A DNA stretch of 64,000 bases from NCBI GenBank assembly GCA_964057225.1, contig OZ059897.1, positions 11,222,001 through 11,286,000 of the forward strand, in the 5' to 3' direction. Position 1 is the first letter of the stretch; each line of letters opens with the position of its first letter. Shown here in pieces: positions 28,436 to 38,789 of this stretch. The stretch is from Auanema rhodensis (lineage: Eukaryota; Nematoda; Chromadorea; Rhabditida; Rhabditidae). Below the pieces are notes generated by a model. It was given only the letters and a program-made list of their open reading frames with translations, was not told where the DNA came from and did not search any database. The translations under genes and the position numbers were made by a program.

Positions 28436-29459
28436 TATTTTGGCGAGCATTTATTACGATATAAAACATCCAGCTTCATATACATCAGCCAAGAATTTAT
28501 TATCGCAAGCACGAAAACATGGCATTTCAAAGGTACAAGTCGATGATTTTTTGCAGGATTCTGAAACTTTTACACGGCATAAACCAACCAGAATGCGTAT
28601 GCAGACTAGAAAGACTAGAGGATGTGGTCGATTTCTAACAGTGCAAGCAGATTTGGTTGATATGCAAAAATATAAAAAATTAAACGACGGCTATGCTTAC
28701 ATGTTGACCATGATTGATGTTTATACACGCATGTTATATGTTAGGCCTTTGAAAACTAAAGGTGGTATAGAGGTTGCTAGTGCATTTGAAAATTTATTCA
28801 AGAATTTTATACCAATTCAGTTGATTACTGATAATGGCACAGAGTTTTATAATAGTCATTGTGAAAAACTATTCAAAAAGTTTGCCATACTGCACGGATC
28901 TACAAGTTCACCACAAAAGGCTGCAATGGTGGAGCGAGCAAATAGAACTTTAAAAACACGCATGATGAAATATCTCTATTACAAGAATAATCATCGTTGG
29001 ATTGATATCCTAGATGATTTGGTTGAAGGAATAAACAAATCTTATAACCGCTCCATAAAAATGCGGCCCATTGATGTTAAAGCAAATATATTCATTGAAG
29101 AATATGCACCAGCTGTTAAAAGCCGCTTTAAAATTGGTGATACTGTTCGCATAAGCAAAAATAGGCGTACTTTTGAAAAAAGCTACGAGTCTGGATATAC
29201 AATGGAGCTATTCACAATTGATGTGGTTGTAACCGGAAACCCAACCGTGTATAAACTTGTAGATTATAATGGTGAACGTATAAAGGGAATATTTTACGAA
29301 CCTGAACTTGTCTTGGCTACTAATAAAAGCAACCAGTACTATATAGAAAAAGTTTTAAAAGAGCGTACTCGAAGCGGTAAACGTCAAGTATTTGTAAAAT
29401 GGAGTGGATATCCCGACAACTTTAATGAATGGATAGATGCAGAAAATTTAAATGTATAA
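28392..29459 (+). CDS. Polinton integrase with C-terminal chromodomain
   Basis: 355 codons, intact. The rve catalytic triad is D87 (QADLVD), D147 (LITDNGTEF) and E181 (VERANRT), with 33 residues between D147 and E181. The last ~45 residues (YYIEKVLKER..., VKWSGYPDNFNEW) form a chromodomain, which in related elements can steer insertion to particular chromatin. The enzyme would insert the linear DNA, giving the 6-bp duplication seen here. Start chosen at MAKVV, inside the upstream gene; the upstream in-frame extension has no separate support. Confidence 0.93.
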   Translation: MAKVVKGSTFDYGNDILASIYYDIKHPASYTSAKNLLSQARKHGISKVQVDDFLQDSETFTRHKPTRMRMQTRKTRGCGRFLTVQADLVDMQKYKKLNDGYAYMLTMIDVYTRMLYVRPLKTKGGIEVASAFENLFKNFIPIQLITDNGTEFYNSHCEKLFKKFAILHGSTSSPQKAAMVERANRTLKTRMMKYLYYKNNHRWIDILDDLVEGINKSYNRSIKMRPIDVKANIFIEEYAPAVKSRFKIGDTVRISKNRRTFEKSYESGYTMELFTIDVVVTGNPTVYKLVDYNGERIKGIFYEPELVLATNKSNQYYIEKVLKERTRSGKRQVFVKWSGYPDNFNEWIDAENLNV

Positions 29460-29751
29460 CTTTTCAATGTTATAAACAATTGTAATTATAATAAATGATC
29501 TATTTGATATATCGTATAATGTAACAATAAAAAACCAGCAAAATACAAACAACAATTCAACATGCAAAAAAAAAATGTAGACTATTCAAATTTTCAAATT
29601 CTTACCAGTTGGTTGATCATTCGTCCTCAATTGTTGAGCCATTGATGGATATTCGCAAGGGCTGGAAAAAAATGTTACGGCTGAGAATATAAAAATACCA
29701 CATAACAAAACAAGAATAAAACGCCAATTGTACTATTTGTGCTTGTTGTAG
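29460..29751 (-). other. region between integrase and zinc-ribbon gene, possible extra exon
   Basis: Mostly AT-rich. On the minus strand a 56-nt block (29661-29606) is flanked by TTTTTTCCAG and GTAAGAA, and a related block in P4 (57686-57734) is flanked the same way, so it may be a conserved exon of a short transcript. Coding content is too small to call. Confidence 0.35.
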
Positions 29752-30336
29752 TCAAAATGAAGGATCAAAGCGGATAAACATGTTCAGGTTGAGTGCTTCT
29801 GGACTTATTTTAAAGTAGAATACATTCTGTTTATAACCAAAAGTCTTTACAGTAGCCTCATCTGCATATATAACAATATAGCCCATATTGTTCAACAATT
29901 GTTTGCACGGCATGGTGTTATAAGAGCGCATCGAAAAAATGATAAAATTGAAAATAAATAAATATGCAAGCTTACATTAATAGAGAAATTTTCGGGCTTA
30001 TAGTGACAAAATTCCTTCAAAAGACCCAACGCATCATTCCTTCCTCTACACTTTATACAGAGGCTGAAACAGTGATACTCGTCTATAACCTGCAATGATT
30101 CCCTACAAGTTTTGCAGAGACAAATTGGTCTCATTAATACACTCCTTGGTGGAGTGCTCTCTCTCAGAATTTCCATCTGCTTTATTGGTGAATCTAAATT
30201 AAAGATTTAAAAAATACAAGTTATGGTTCATACCAAAACTTGTAAAATTTGGAGCTGGTGTGGGTGGTCGTGGTATTTCAGGTTCAGGCGATTTGCGCAC
30301 AACATTTGTCACATCAGCAAGTACAGCACGCTTCAT
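29752..30336 (-). CDS. spliced small cysteine-rich (zinc-ribbon-like) protein
   Basis: Exon 1 runs from ATG 30336 to 30234, intron 30194-30233 (40 nt), exon 2 from 30193 to about 29983, and the last exon to TGA 29752-29754. Exon 2 holds clustered cysteines (CLCKTC ... HCFSLCIKC) that could bind zinc; the N-terminus is Pro/Ser/Thr-rich and the C-terminus (YKQNVFYFK) is strand-like. P4 has the same gene on the plus strand (57003-57596) with the same exon pattern. The second donor/acceptor pair in P1 is less certain than in P4. Function unknown. Confidence 0.62.
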
Positions 30337-31013
30337 TTCCGCTAAAGATCCAACTTTCTAAAATATAAGGCAAACTTGCAGAGAGGAGCAGTCTATGGCG
30401 ATTGACGAAGAGTAGCAGAAGATGGTGAAACGTCGGATCCTCGGATAGTTGGCAGAGCTGAAATGTAAATGTAGCAAAATTGCCAACCTTTTATACAAAG
30501 ATTTTTGTAAAGTACAACCCATTGTGTTACAATCAAGTTTGCTGATGAAATTCTTTTATTAATTAGATTTTACAGCATATTTATGCAGATATGCTCATCT
30601 CATCGACAGTTGCCAGCAGTTCGCGCACTCTGAACCTGTAAACAATCTGCATATTAATTAGTTTTTACATCTCTTTAAACATTATTGTTTACCGTTTGTG
30701 CCATAAACAACAGCCATCTCTGTAAAACATTTACGCTTTTTAAACTTTGCTTAATAGCTCATATATTATTCATAGTATACCTTTAAACCCATATTGTAGC
30801 ACAAAACATATGAGTGCCAACGTTTTATATGTGAAAAATATTTCATTCTTGAATATTTACTAATGATTATATTACGAAACTAAAACTTTTGAAATGTTAA
30901 AATGATTATACTATATTTGAACCCCCACAGTGCAGTTATTAGTGTTTATTAACCATCGATATGCGTGGCGTTGAAGTCAGCGCAACTGTTTGTTAATCTT
31001 ATTGTATTTACCT
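30337..31013. other. P1 interval between zinc-ribbon gene and right TIR
   Basis: AT-rich with no convincing frame. The first 100 bases resemble the leader of the P4 gene but lack its 30-bp coding-like repeats. The segment near 30620 is the breakpoint of the large deletion seen in P2. Confidence 0.4.
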
Positions 31014-31808
31014 TCAATGTGTGCTCTAGTTAGTTATTGTATTGTTATATTAGTAAAATAAAGTTTAAAACTAATCCTTTATTATAATTTGAAACCTTTA
31101 CTTGTTAGAATAAATATAATTAATAACAATTCACAATTTCAAAAATTAATAATTTAATGTCGTTCTTATCGAATTAACCTTCGATATGTGTTCCATTAAA
31201 TTTTGGTATTTCATATCGTTCTTATCGAATTAACCTTCGATATGTGTTCCATTAAATTTTGGTATTTCATATCGTTCTTATCGAATTAACTTTCGATATG
31301 TGTTCCATTGAATTACCCATAACAAGTACGGTGAACAAAACGATATACATGCAAAAATTTTATTGTTCTTTAAAATACAAATAAAATAGTACAAACACAA
31401 TACAATAAAAAATAATCAAAATAAGTAAACAAACATTATTAATAAATATAATAAATAAATAAAATTTAAAAACAAATTTATATATTTAAAATTTAAATAT
31501 TTAAAATTTATTATTTTTATTTTTACTTAATATATTTAAAAATAATTAAAAACATATACATACATTTGAAAAAAACAAATTTAAAATTAAAAAAAAAAAT
31601 CATGCTTTAAATCATGATTTTTAAATTTAAAAAAGGAGAATCCATGAACCATGATCCCAAAATATGATTTTAACAGCTGACGCTCAAAAATATGTTTTTG
31701 ACAGCTGACGCGCCCCAAAAGTATGTTTTTAGCAGCTGACGCCCCCAAAAGTATGTTTTTGACAGCTGTTTGGGGGCGTGGTTAGTAAATTTTGCACGGC
31801 TCTCTACT
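31014..31808 (-). repeat. P1 right TIR
   Basis: Inverted partner of 17629-18312, with three rather than two of the ~55-bp TATCGAA/TTCGATA units and a longer AT-rich middle, which explains the length difference. It ends ...GGCTCTCTACT, followed by AGGAAC. Confidence 0.92.
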
Positions 31809-31814
31809 AGGAAC

Positions 31815-32312
31815 CATAGCTAAGAAGGCACTAACAGCAAAAAAAATTTTGATTACTGTATGGTGGACTACACACGGAATTGTTCACGTAGATTATTTGC
31901 GAAAAGGGAGAACTATCGATAGAACAGCATATTGTGCTCAAATAGACATAGTTCATGAGAAACTCATCAAACTTCGCCCTGCTTTAGTCAACAGGAAAGG
32001 AGTTCTACTGCTTCAGGACAACGCAAGGCCTCACATTGCAATTGAGACTTGGAACAAGATAAAAAGCGTTGGATCGAGTCTTTTACCACACCCACCTTAC
32101 AGCCCAGATCTTTCACCCACTGACTATCACTTGTTTCTTTCTCTTTCTAACTTTTTATGTAACAAAACTTTTTCAAATGAAATCGAGCTCAAAAAATGAA
32201 CTCAACACATTTTTGGCCTTTAAAACCCTAGACTTTTTTTCACGTGGAATGAATAATCTTGTAGAACGTTGGGAAAAAACAATAAAGTGTAATGGTGACT
32301 ATTTTGTAGAAT
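31815..32312 (+). pseudogene. mariner DD34D transposase, 3' half
   Basis: This continues the gene broken at 17628. It carries the second and third catalytic aspartates in LLQDNARPH and YSPDLSPTDYHLF, 34 residues apart, the mariner signature. A TGA at 32197-32199 interrupts the C-terminal part, which continues in the other frame (NNLVERWEK). Confidence 0.85.
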
Positions 32313-32381
32313 AAACTTTTTTTTTTAATTTTGTAGTTTAATGCAAAGGTTCAAAAACATCGATTACTTTTTCCGGTACAT

Positions 32382-32482
32382 AATATTTCATTCTTTTGAA
32401 CAGCATTTATCTTATAATATTTACATTTCATCTCACTATACAAAATTAGTTGAAAGAAAGATATATATATATATATTATATA
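32382..32482 (+). repeat. continuation of the interrupted Polinton fragment
   Basis: These bases match the polB intron sequence of P1 after 18870 (CATTCTTTTGAACAGC), which is exactly what follows the point where the left fragment stops at 16372. The match proves the mariner insertion into older Polinton DNA. It ends in an AT run before a Tc1-type end. Confidence 0.7.
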
Positions 32483-32484
32483 TA

Positions 32485-33159
32485 CAGTCATGTGCGATGA
32501 AAGTCGGACACCCACTAGAAACCCTTATATCTGAGAAGACAAACTACAAAAATTCAGAAAAAAGATATTTTGAGTGTTAAAAAACGATAATGAATTCAGA
32601 AAAAATCATGTTTAAAAGTAATTTCTGAAGTCTCCGAAATTTTCATAAACTGCTTGAAGTCTTCTCTATTGAATTTCAGAAGTTTCATCAAGATTTCAGA
32701 AATAATTTTTTGATAGAATGTTAGAAGTACGCTAAACGTCTATTTTTCTTTTGAACGGGAGACTTTTGTTATACGTTCACAAAGTTCTCTTCATAGATAT
32801 TCAGTAAGATTCAGATGCTGAAGCTTACTTGTCTATGCCATAGAAAAAACTTAGTTATTGATCGAGCTCTGTGCTCAGAATCATTTAAAAATATTTCTAA
32901 TGAATTAACTTCTTCCTAATCTCAAATTTTGTTATATTAAGATGAATTATTCAAAATAGTCAAAAAACACTATTTTTCCTTAATAATTTAGAAAATAATA
33001 TTAAAATCAGTTTTAGTTATATTAACATATATTTTGACTGAATATAAACTATATGAACTCACAAAATTTTTGAAATTAAAAAAATTTTTTTTTTGTAGTT
33101 TGAAGGGGTTTTCTGAGGCCTCTAACATAGGGGTGTCCGACTTTCATCGCACATGACTG
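32485..33159. mobile_element. 675-bp non-autonomous Tc1-type element (MITE-like)
   Basis: Both ends are CAGTCATGTGCGATGAAAGTC and complement, identical for about 29 bases, each flanked by TA. The interior is AT-rich and has no transposase frame. It shares terminal sequence with the Tc1 element at 1-969, which could supply the enzyme. Confidence 0.8.
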
Positions 33160-33272
33160 TATATACAGGGTGGCCTTTAAGTATTGAGACACTTTCAAAA
33201 TGTTATAATTAATACAAAAAACAACCAAATCCAAAATAATTTACTAGTTCTATATATTTTTCATTTATCTAA
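33160..33272. repeat. terminal repeat of the maT element
   Basis: After TA the sequence ACAGGGTGGCCTTTAAGTATTGAGAC resembles a Tc1/mariner end and lies just downstream of the maT transposase stop. The other end of this element was not found; at its 5' side it abuts a mariner end near 34348. Confidence 0.5.
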
Positions 33273-34313
33273 CTATTTGTGAAGAAATTGTTCGATATGA
33301 TCTCCTCTTGCTTTCCTACAGGCTTCAAGTCTTGTGCGTACTGATAGTACCGTGGCACGCAGATATTCCTCGTCCAAAGAGTCCCATGCTTTTTTTAAAT
33401 CACGTTTTAGTGTCGTCAAATTTTGAGAAGACTTAGCCGAGAGTTTCTGTTCTAAAACACTCCATACAGAAAAGTCCATTGGTTTGAGATCTGGTGAGTT
33501 GCTGGGCCAGATATCCTTTCCCCAGAATCCTGGTAAAATCCTTGAGCACAGCTCAATTGTGCTTTTTGCACCATGAGCTGGAGCCCAATCCTGTTGGAGT
33601 GTTATACTGCCGTTAGTATGTTGTCGTTGGGTCCACGGTAACACTACTTCTTTCAGAATTTTTTCCTGATAATATTTTGCATTAATTTTACAACCTTTTT
33701 CAACAAAAACAAGTGGAGTTTTCCCTGTCGCTGTTATTCCTCCCCACACCATTATGCTTTGTGGGAAGTGGCTTCTTTCTGCTATCCTTCTCTTGACAGA
33801 GTACTGTTCTCCAGTGTGGAGCAGTTGACGGCTATTTTGTTGATTGAGTTTGGGTTCCACAGTAAAAATTTTTTCATCAGTCCACAAAACGTTGTTGATG
33901 CGAGCCCCTTCGAGATTCTGAAGTAAAATTTCGGCTTTTTCATACCGATTTTTTTTCATCTGTTCCGTGAGCCTGTGTCCTTTCAGTATAAGGTAAGAAT
34001 GAAAGCCTAGTTCTTTTTTTACAATCTTCTGAACTGTTGAACGGGATATTTTCATCTGAAAAGCAACTTTGTTTAAGCTTACACCATCATTTCGAGCTAT
34101 TCTGCTTCGGATGGCATTCCGGGTTCGTGCTGTGTTCACACTTCTGGGTCTTCCGGGTATTTTTCTTGGTTCGACGTTTCCTTGATCTTTGTATACCTTG
34201 ATAACTCTATAAACAAAGCTTCGTGGTATACAAAGAGTTCTGACAATCTCCATAGGTTTGAGCCCTTGTTCAAAAAGATGGACGATACTGGCACGGTGCA
34301 TTGAAGGCTTCAT
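33273..34313 (-). CDS. maT-type DD37D transposase, open
   Basis: About 346 codons from MKPSMHRA. A paired-type HTH (SIVHLFEQGLKPMEIV; GRPRSVN hinge) is followed by D in WTDEKIF, D in QQDWAPAHG and D in LKPMDFSVW, with 37 residues between the last two, the maT (DD37D) spacing. No stop is seen, so it may be functional, though the 5' terminal repeat is missing because a mariner end lies directly upstream. A damaged inverted copy is at 38790-39416. Confidence 0.88.
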   Translation of the reverse strand: MKPSMHRASIVHLFEQGLKPMEIVRTLCIPRSFVYRVIKVYKDQGNVEPRKIPGRPRSVNTARTRNAIRSRIARNDGVSLNKVAFQMKISRSTVQKIVKKELGFHSYLILKGHRLTEQMKKNRYEKAEILLQNLEGARINNVLWTDEKIFTVEPKLNQQNSRQLLHTGEQYSVKRRIAERSHFPQSIMVWGGITATGKTPLVFVEKGCKINAKYYQEKILKEVVLPWTQRQHTNGSITLQQDWAPAHGAKSTIELCSRILPGFWGKDIWPSNSPDLKPMDFSVWSVLEQKLSAKSSQNLTTLKRDLKKAWDSLDEEYLRATVLSVRTRLEACRKARGDHIEQFLHK

Positions 34314-34347
34314 AACTTCTTTTTTTTCAATCAAAAGATCTGTAGTT

Positions 34348-35505
34348 GTGGAAAGAATGTTCTTGCGCATATAACAAAAAAAATTCAAATTTATTTTTTT
34401 TCAAATTACAATTACAAATTAGTTAAAAGTATTCACCGTTAGCTTCAATACATTGTTCCCAACGATTGAGCAAAGAATAAATACCTTTTTTATAAAAGTC
34501 AGGTTTTTTAGTGTTTATGAAGTCACAAAACATTTTTTTGACCTCATCAACATTTTTAAATACCATACCTTCAATATAACTTGATAAATGTTTAAATAAA
34601 TGGACATCGGTAGGGGACAAATCGGGTGAATAAGGAGGGTGGGGTGAACATTCATAACCTAAATCAAAAAATTTTTTCATCGTCGGTCTTGAGACATGGG
34701 GTCTTGCATTATCCTGTAGTATGATGGCCCGTCTCCTATTGATCAGTCCTGGCTTCAAACTCAATAATTTTTAGTGCATTTCATCAATTTCTTGGCAGTA
34801 CGATTCCGTATTGATTGTATCATTAGGCTGTAGAAACTTATAATGAATGATTTCTGTTGAACACCACCAAACAGTTAACATAACTTTCGAATATGTCAAA
34901 GCTAGTTTGGGAAAGTGTTTAGGAGTTTCATTTTTGTCCATCCAGTGAGCTGATCTTTTCTTATTGTTGTAAAGGACCCATTTCTCGTCACAAGTAATGA
35001 TATTGTCGAGAAATGGATCATTCATGTTTCTCAGCCTGAATCCTAAGCATGCCATGTATCGAACATTCTTCTGCGCTTCCGAAAGTTCATGGGGCACCCA
35101 TTTATCCAATTTTTTCACTTTTCCGAGTTTTTTCAAATGAGTTAATACAGTTGTATGATAAGGTTTCTTGAGCTGATACTCGTATCCTTTTCCAAAAATT
35201 CATCTTATGCTGAATCATCCAACGTCGTAGTTCTTCCTTTTTTGGCTTGATCTTCTATGTTCTCGTCACCGTTACGGAATTTCTTGAACTAAAATTGAAC
35301 AGTCCTTAAGTTGGTTGTTCCGATTCCAAAAGCACTGTTGATGTTGTTGGTTGCTTCAGAAGTTGTGTGCCCTAACTTAACTTCGTACAAAAAAAAAGGG
35401 TTCTCAATTGGGATTTTTGCATCATTGATCTATAATTTTTAAATTAGTAATTATATTGTCATTTCATGAAAATAAGTGAAAAACTATCTGCTTTATCATA
35501 TAAAT
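34348..35505 (-). pseudogene. mariner transposase pseudogene, left palindrome arm
   Basis: The end repeat AATGTTCTTGCGCAT near 34357 is followed on the minus strand (reading from 35136) by ITCDEKW, a TAA stop after DEMH at 34768-34770, then LQDNARPH and YSPDLSPTDVHLF. The N-terminal region upstream of 35136 is frameshifted. The same stop is found in the inverted copy at 37966-38679. Confidence 0.85.
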
Positions 35506-35788
35506 TTTTTTTTCTTTTTTTTTTTTTTTTTTTTTTTTTTGGAAATACCCGGTCCTAATGGACCTTTATTTTTCTTGTGCTCAAGTAAGTTTATACAATC
35601 CGACAAAGTATGGAGCGAGACCAAAAGATTGAGGAACAGTTAAGTTATGAGTAGATATTAAATAGTTAGCAACAAGTTTACATAGATTAGAAGTAAAGCA
35701 GATGTCTACAAGTAATGAAAGAGCACGAGTGAGGGCAAACTCAGGTGTGTCGACTTCGCGTTCGGTGTGAAGCAGAAGAGCGGCGACC

Positions 35789-35998
35789 ATGAATTCGTCA
35801 CGTGAAAGGCGAGATCCTCGAAAGTTGTGTCCTAAGAAGTACACTTCAAGAAACGGCATTGAATACAGAGCTATAAAGGCATGGAATTCCTTACCTGAGA
35901 ACCTAATTGAGCAAACAAAAATCGGAAGCTTCAAAAAACACCTCTACAATGCCGTACGAGGCTCACAACATGATCCTTCCACATTTTTATGTAGTTAA
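35789..35998 (+). pseudogene. non-LTR retrotransposon (LINE) C-terminal remnant
   Basis: A 70-codon frame ends with YRAIKAWNSLPENL and FKKHLYN, the typical end of CR1/Jockey-like reverse transcriptase proteins. The upstream RT domain is absent. AT-rich sequence to about 36480, ending near AATAAAATAC and an A run, may be its 3' untranslated region. The T run at 35510-35540 separates it from the palindrome arm. Confidence 0.55.
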
Positions 35999-36679
35999 GT
36001 TCATTCTTGGTTATAACCTCTTTGTTTTTTTTTTTCATATTACTCTTCGCGTTTTTGTTTTTTCTCTTTCAATGTTTTTCTGATTATGACTCAGTGTGAC
36101 AGTTTCATTTCTTTTTTTCCAACCCTTCTACACTTCTTGTTACTTCGCTTCAAATTTTATAGACATGAGTCATACGGATTGAATGCAAGTTACCTCATAT
36201 TGTTAGAACGGGCTCGGCTCAAATCATGAGTACCTCCGTACCTAACAACTACCAACCGGAGGTCAGCAATTCGCTGAACAAAACCCCCTGTTCTCACTGG
36301 AAAAATTTGAAAGAAACTGCTCACTGCAACTCATTCTCAGATCATTCTCTCCTTAACTATGTTTTATAATGTTTCCTATTTTTCCTGTTCTTATTGTAAG
36401 GTTCTTATACATCCTACTACACAACTATTTACTCATTTCGTTAAACCTGTAATATTGAACATTAAACCAATAAAATACAACTGCGCAGAAACAAAAAAAA
36501 TCGAAAAGTTGGCCAATTCAGTATCTCACCCTTGCGCAAAATATACCCTGTTTTTTTAAAAAATATGTGAGACACTTTGTACTGAATTGGAAAAAGAGGT
36601 GGTAGCCCAGGGATATAGCTCAAAAAAAAAATTCTTTTTAACTGAATGATAATTTATAATTCATTCGAGTTCGAAAATC

Positions 36680-36900
36680 GTAAAAAGATTCTAAGGTGGA
36701 ACCTCCATGTAATATCCTTGGTTTGAATATTAATGTTCCGTGTTATTAACCCTTAGATTAATTTGTTGTAAAGAAAACATTAAGATTTGATGAAGAGAGA
36801 AAGATTTATTATAAATAAAAAACATTTAAACAATAAACAAATAAAGATAAAGATAAGTCCGCCAACTGAAGATTCAGTTGAATGGCAAGCTTATATAGCG
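36680..36900 (-). repeat. LTR-like remnant related to the gypsy-class elements
   Basis: GGTGGAACCTCCATG and AGAAAGATTTATTAT match short blocks in the LTRs at 2033 and 50140, in minus orientation. The rest is diverged. The flanks 36480-36680 and 36900-37110 show nothing recognisable. Confidence 0.4.
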
Positions 36901-37118
36901 AATGTTATCAGCATTTTCCACGAAAGGTTATAAGTTTTCAATGACAATTGTAACTATCTCGAAAAATGCTAAGGTTGCAAAATATAACTGATAACATAAT
37001 ACACTAAGACAAGAAACTAAAACTATAAAATATAAAATACAGAATGAAGAAATACATAAAAATTATAGAAAGAATAAAGTACAGAATTATAAAGTATTAC
37101 AGAAGTATCCCACAGCAT

Positions 37119-37199
37119 CGAATCGATGCTTTGCTGGAGGCAATGCCTCAACGCTGTCGGGCTGTGATCAAAGCAAACGGGTATGCTACAAAGTATTAG
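37119..37199 (+). pseudogene. Tc1-type transposase C-terminal scrap
   Basis: The frame reads LLEAMPQRCRAVI then a YATKY ending before TAG, clearly related to the C-terminus of the element at 2-820. Upstream transposase sequence is missing. A terminal-repeat-like TTTTTGTTCGCTACTGTA near 37478 may be its end. Confidence 0.65.
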
Positions 37200-37503
37200 G
37201 AGTATATTATTGTTTTATGAAGTATAATTATGTAATTTAGTTTTGGAAATTTTTTTTTAATAATTCTTGTTAGTGTTGATATGGATGTTACATTGAGTTA
37301 AAGGTCTTATGGTGAATAGAAGATTAAAAAACAAAAAAAAAAGGTTTTCGAAATTCTGAAAGTGATAATAACTTTTATAAATTCATTTCTCATGAAAAAA
37401 ATACATTATCTAGTTTTTTCAAGTTAGTTATAAAAAAATAGAATAGAAAAAACACAAATTTCAAAAAGGCTATATCTTTTTGTTCGCTACTGTATATATA
37501 TAT

Positions 37504-38758
37504 TAGGTTGGAAAGAATGTTCTTGCGCATTTTTCAAACTCATCTGAACAATTTGAATTATCTGGGCGCTAAATACAAAAATAATAAATATATAAGTTTT
37601 ATATGATAAAGCAGATAGTTTTTCACTTATTTTCATGAAATGACAATATAATTACTAATTTAAAGATTATAGATCAATGATGCAAAAATCCCAATTGAGA
37701 ACCCTTTTTTTTTGTACGAAGTTAAGTTAGGGCACACAACTTCTGAAGCAACCAACAACATCAACAGTGCTTTTGGAATCGGAACAACCAACTTAAGGAC
37801 TGTTCAATTTTAGTTCAAGAAATTCCGTAACGGTGACGAGAACATAGAAGATCAAGCCAAAAAAGGAAGAACTACGACGTTGGATGATTCAGCATAAGAT
37901 GAATTTTTGGAAAAGGATACGAGTATCAGCTCAAGAAACCTTATCATACAACTGTATTAACTCATTTGAAAAAACTCGGAAAAGTGAAAAAATTGGATAA
38001 ATGGGTGCCCCATGAACTTTCGGAAGCGCAGAAGAATGTTCGATACATGGCATGCTTAGGATTCAGGCTGAGAAACATGAATGATCCATTTCTCGACAAT
38101 ATCATTACTTGTGACGAGAAATGGGTCCTTTACAACAATAAGAAAAGATCAGCTCACTGGATGGACAAAAATGAAACTCCTAAACACTTTCCCAAACTAG
38201 CTTTGACATATTCGAAAGTTATGTTAACTGTTTGGTGGTGTTCAACAGAAATCATTCATTATAAGTTTCTACAGCCTAATGATACAATCAATACGGAATC
38301 GTACTGCCAAGAAATTGATGAAATGCACTAAAAATTATTGAGTTTGAAGCCAGGACTGATCAATAGGAGACGGGCCATCATACTACAGGATAATGCAAGA
38401 CCCCATGTCTCAAGACCGACGATGAAAAAATTTTTTGATTTAGGTTATGAATGTTCACCCCACCCTCCTTATTCACCCGATTTGTCCCCTACCGATGTCC
38501 ATTTATTTAAACATTTATCAAGTTATATTGAAGGTATGGTATTTAAAAATGTTGATGAGGTCAAAAAAATGTTTTGTGACTTCATAAACACTAAAAAATC
38601 TGACTTTTATAAAAAAGGTATTTATTCTTTGCTCAATCGTTGGGAACAATGTATTGAAGCTAACGGTGAATACTTTTAACTAATTTGTAATTGTAATTTG
38701 AAAAAAAATAAATTTGAATTTTTTTTGTTATATGCGCAAGAACATTCTTTCCACAACT
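37504..38758 (+). pseudogene. mariner element, right palindrome arm
   Basis: Both ends remain: GGTTGGAAAGAATGTTCTTGCG at 37504 and its complement near 38758. The transposase frame 37966-38679 is interrupted by TAA at 38329-38331, identical to the left-arm copy, and the N-terminal part before 37966 is frameshifted. DD34D residues are present. Confidence 0.87.
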
Positions 38759-38789
38759 ACAGATCTTTTGATTGAAAAAAAAAGAAGTT

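Larger units (their letters stand above)
17629..31808 (+). mobile_element. Polinton/Maverick P1, complete with TIRs and TSD
   Basis: This 14,180-bp element begins AGTAGAGAGCC and ends with its complement. It has TIRs of roughly 0.7-0.8 kb and the hallmark gene set: protein-primed polymerase B, capsid proteins, adenain-like protease, FtsK/A32-like ATPase and retroviral-type integrase. The polymerase and minor capsid genes are broken; the remaining main genes are open. Genes run mostly left to right, with MCP, minor capsid and the zinc-ribbon gene on the minus strand. Confidence 0.96.
16373..32380 (+). mobile_element. mariner element interrupted by Polinton P1
   Basis: The ends are inverted repeats: GGTACCGGAAAAAGTAATC at 16373 and its complement ending at 32380, each beside a TA. 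The interior holds mariner transposase pieces split by P1 (17629-31808). Two different N-terminal regions are present (16667 and 17141), so the mariner was itself composite before P1 arrived. Without P1 it would be about 1.8 kb. Confidence 0.8.

Noticed and set aside
31140..31320. CRISPR-like regular repeats in the TIR
   Set aside because: Units are contiguous ~55-bp tandem copies without unique spacers and occur at Polinton ends in eukaryotic DNA.
35581..35934. 117-codon minus-strand frame
   Set aside because: It opposes the LINE C-terminal frame, which has the recognisable AWNSLP motif.
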